Shown piece after piece: positions 5,892 to 5,896 of a DNA stretch of 5,896 nt; position 1 is the stretch's first letter, and each line of letters begins with the position of its first letter. Location of the stretch: assembly GCA_005776735.1 (NCBI GenBank), contig SXOM01000168.1, positions 1 to 5,896 on the forward strand, written 5' to 3'. The notes beneath the pieces were generated by a model. That model saw only the letters and a program-made list of their open reading frames with translations, was not told where the DNA came from and made no database searches. The stretch comes from Pseudomonadota bacterium. Its GTDB lineage: Bacteria; Myxococcota_A; UBA796; SXON01. The translations under genes were made by a program, and so were the position numbers.

Positions 5892-5896
5892 TCACG

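Overview
The window is very GC-rich, with strong G/C at third codon positions. The C-terminus of the left-hand gene has the Cys-Gly-Cys, hydrophobic stretch and Arg-Arg-Arg-Arg pattern of a MYXO-CTERM surface-sorting tail, preceded by an Asp/Thr/Ala/Gly repeat linker. Together these point to a Myxococcota (deltaproteobacterial-type) bacterium. The species cannot be told from this piece.

Layout. Bases 1-1290 (minus strand) hold a right-handed beta-helix surface protein. It is complete at its N-terminus and cut by the window edge just after, or at, its final arginines. A divergent intergenic stretch follows (1291-1452); it is extremely GC-rich and carries a 9-bp-stem inverted repeat next to a perfect 10-bp palindrome. 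On the plus strand there is a compact three-gene cassette. Gene one (1453-3645) is a membrane-attached phosphohydrolase of the alkaline phosphatase superfamily (type I phosphodiesterase / nucleotide pyrophosphatase type). Gene two (3638-5674) is a lipoprotein paralogue of it that overlaps its end by 8 bases. Gene three (5688-5891) is a 67-residue protein that looks like a ribbon-helix-helix protein, starting 13 bases after the second stop.

How they may work together. The two enzymes share all the two-metal active-site signatures and align from the first catalytic motif to the end, so they are an ancient tandem duplication. Their N-termini differ. The first has two hydrophobic segments followed by a strongly basic stretch, which predicts a cytoplasmic catalytic domain. 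The second has a lipobox and should act outside the inner membrane. Cysteine content agrees: seven in the catalytic part of the first, one in the second. The small third protein ends in an L-K-x-L-G-Y-I tail of a kind often seen at the C-terminus of this enzyme superfamily, which both enzymes here lack. A membrane-spanning pair of phosphohydrolases plus a small accessory or regulator is therefore the most interesting hypothesis. The substrate is unknown, and the divergent beta-helix gene is probably a separate transcription unit.
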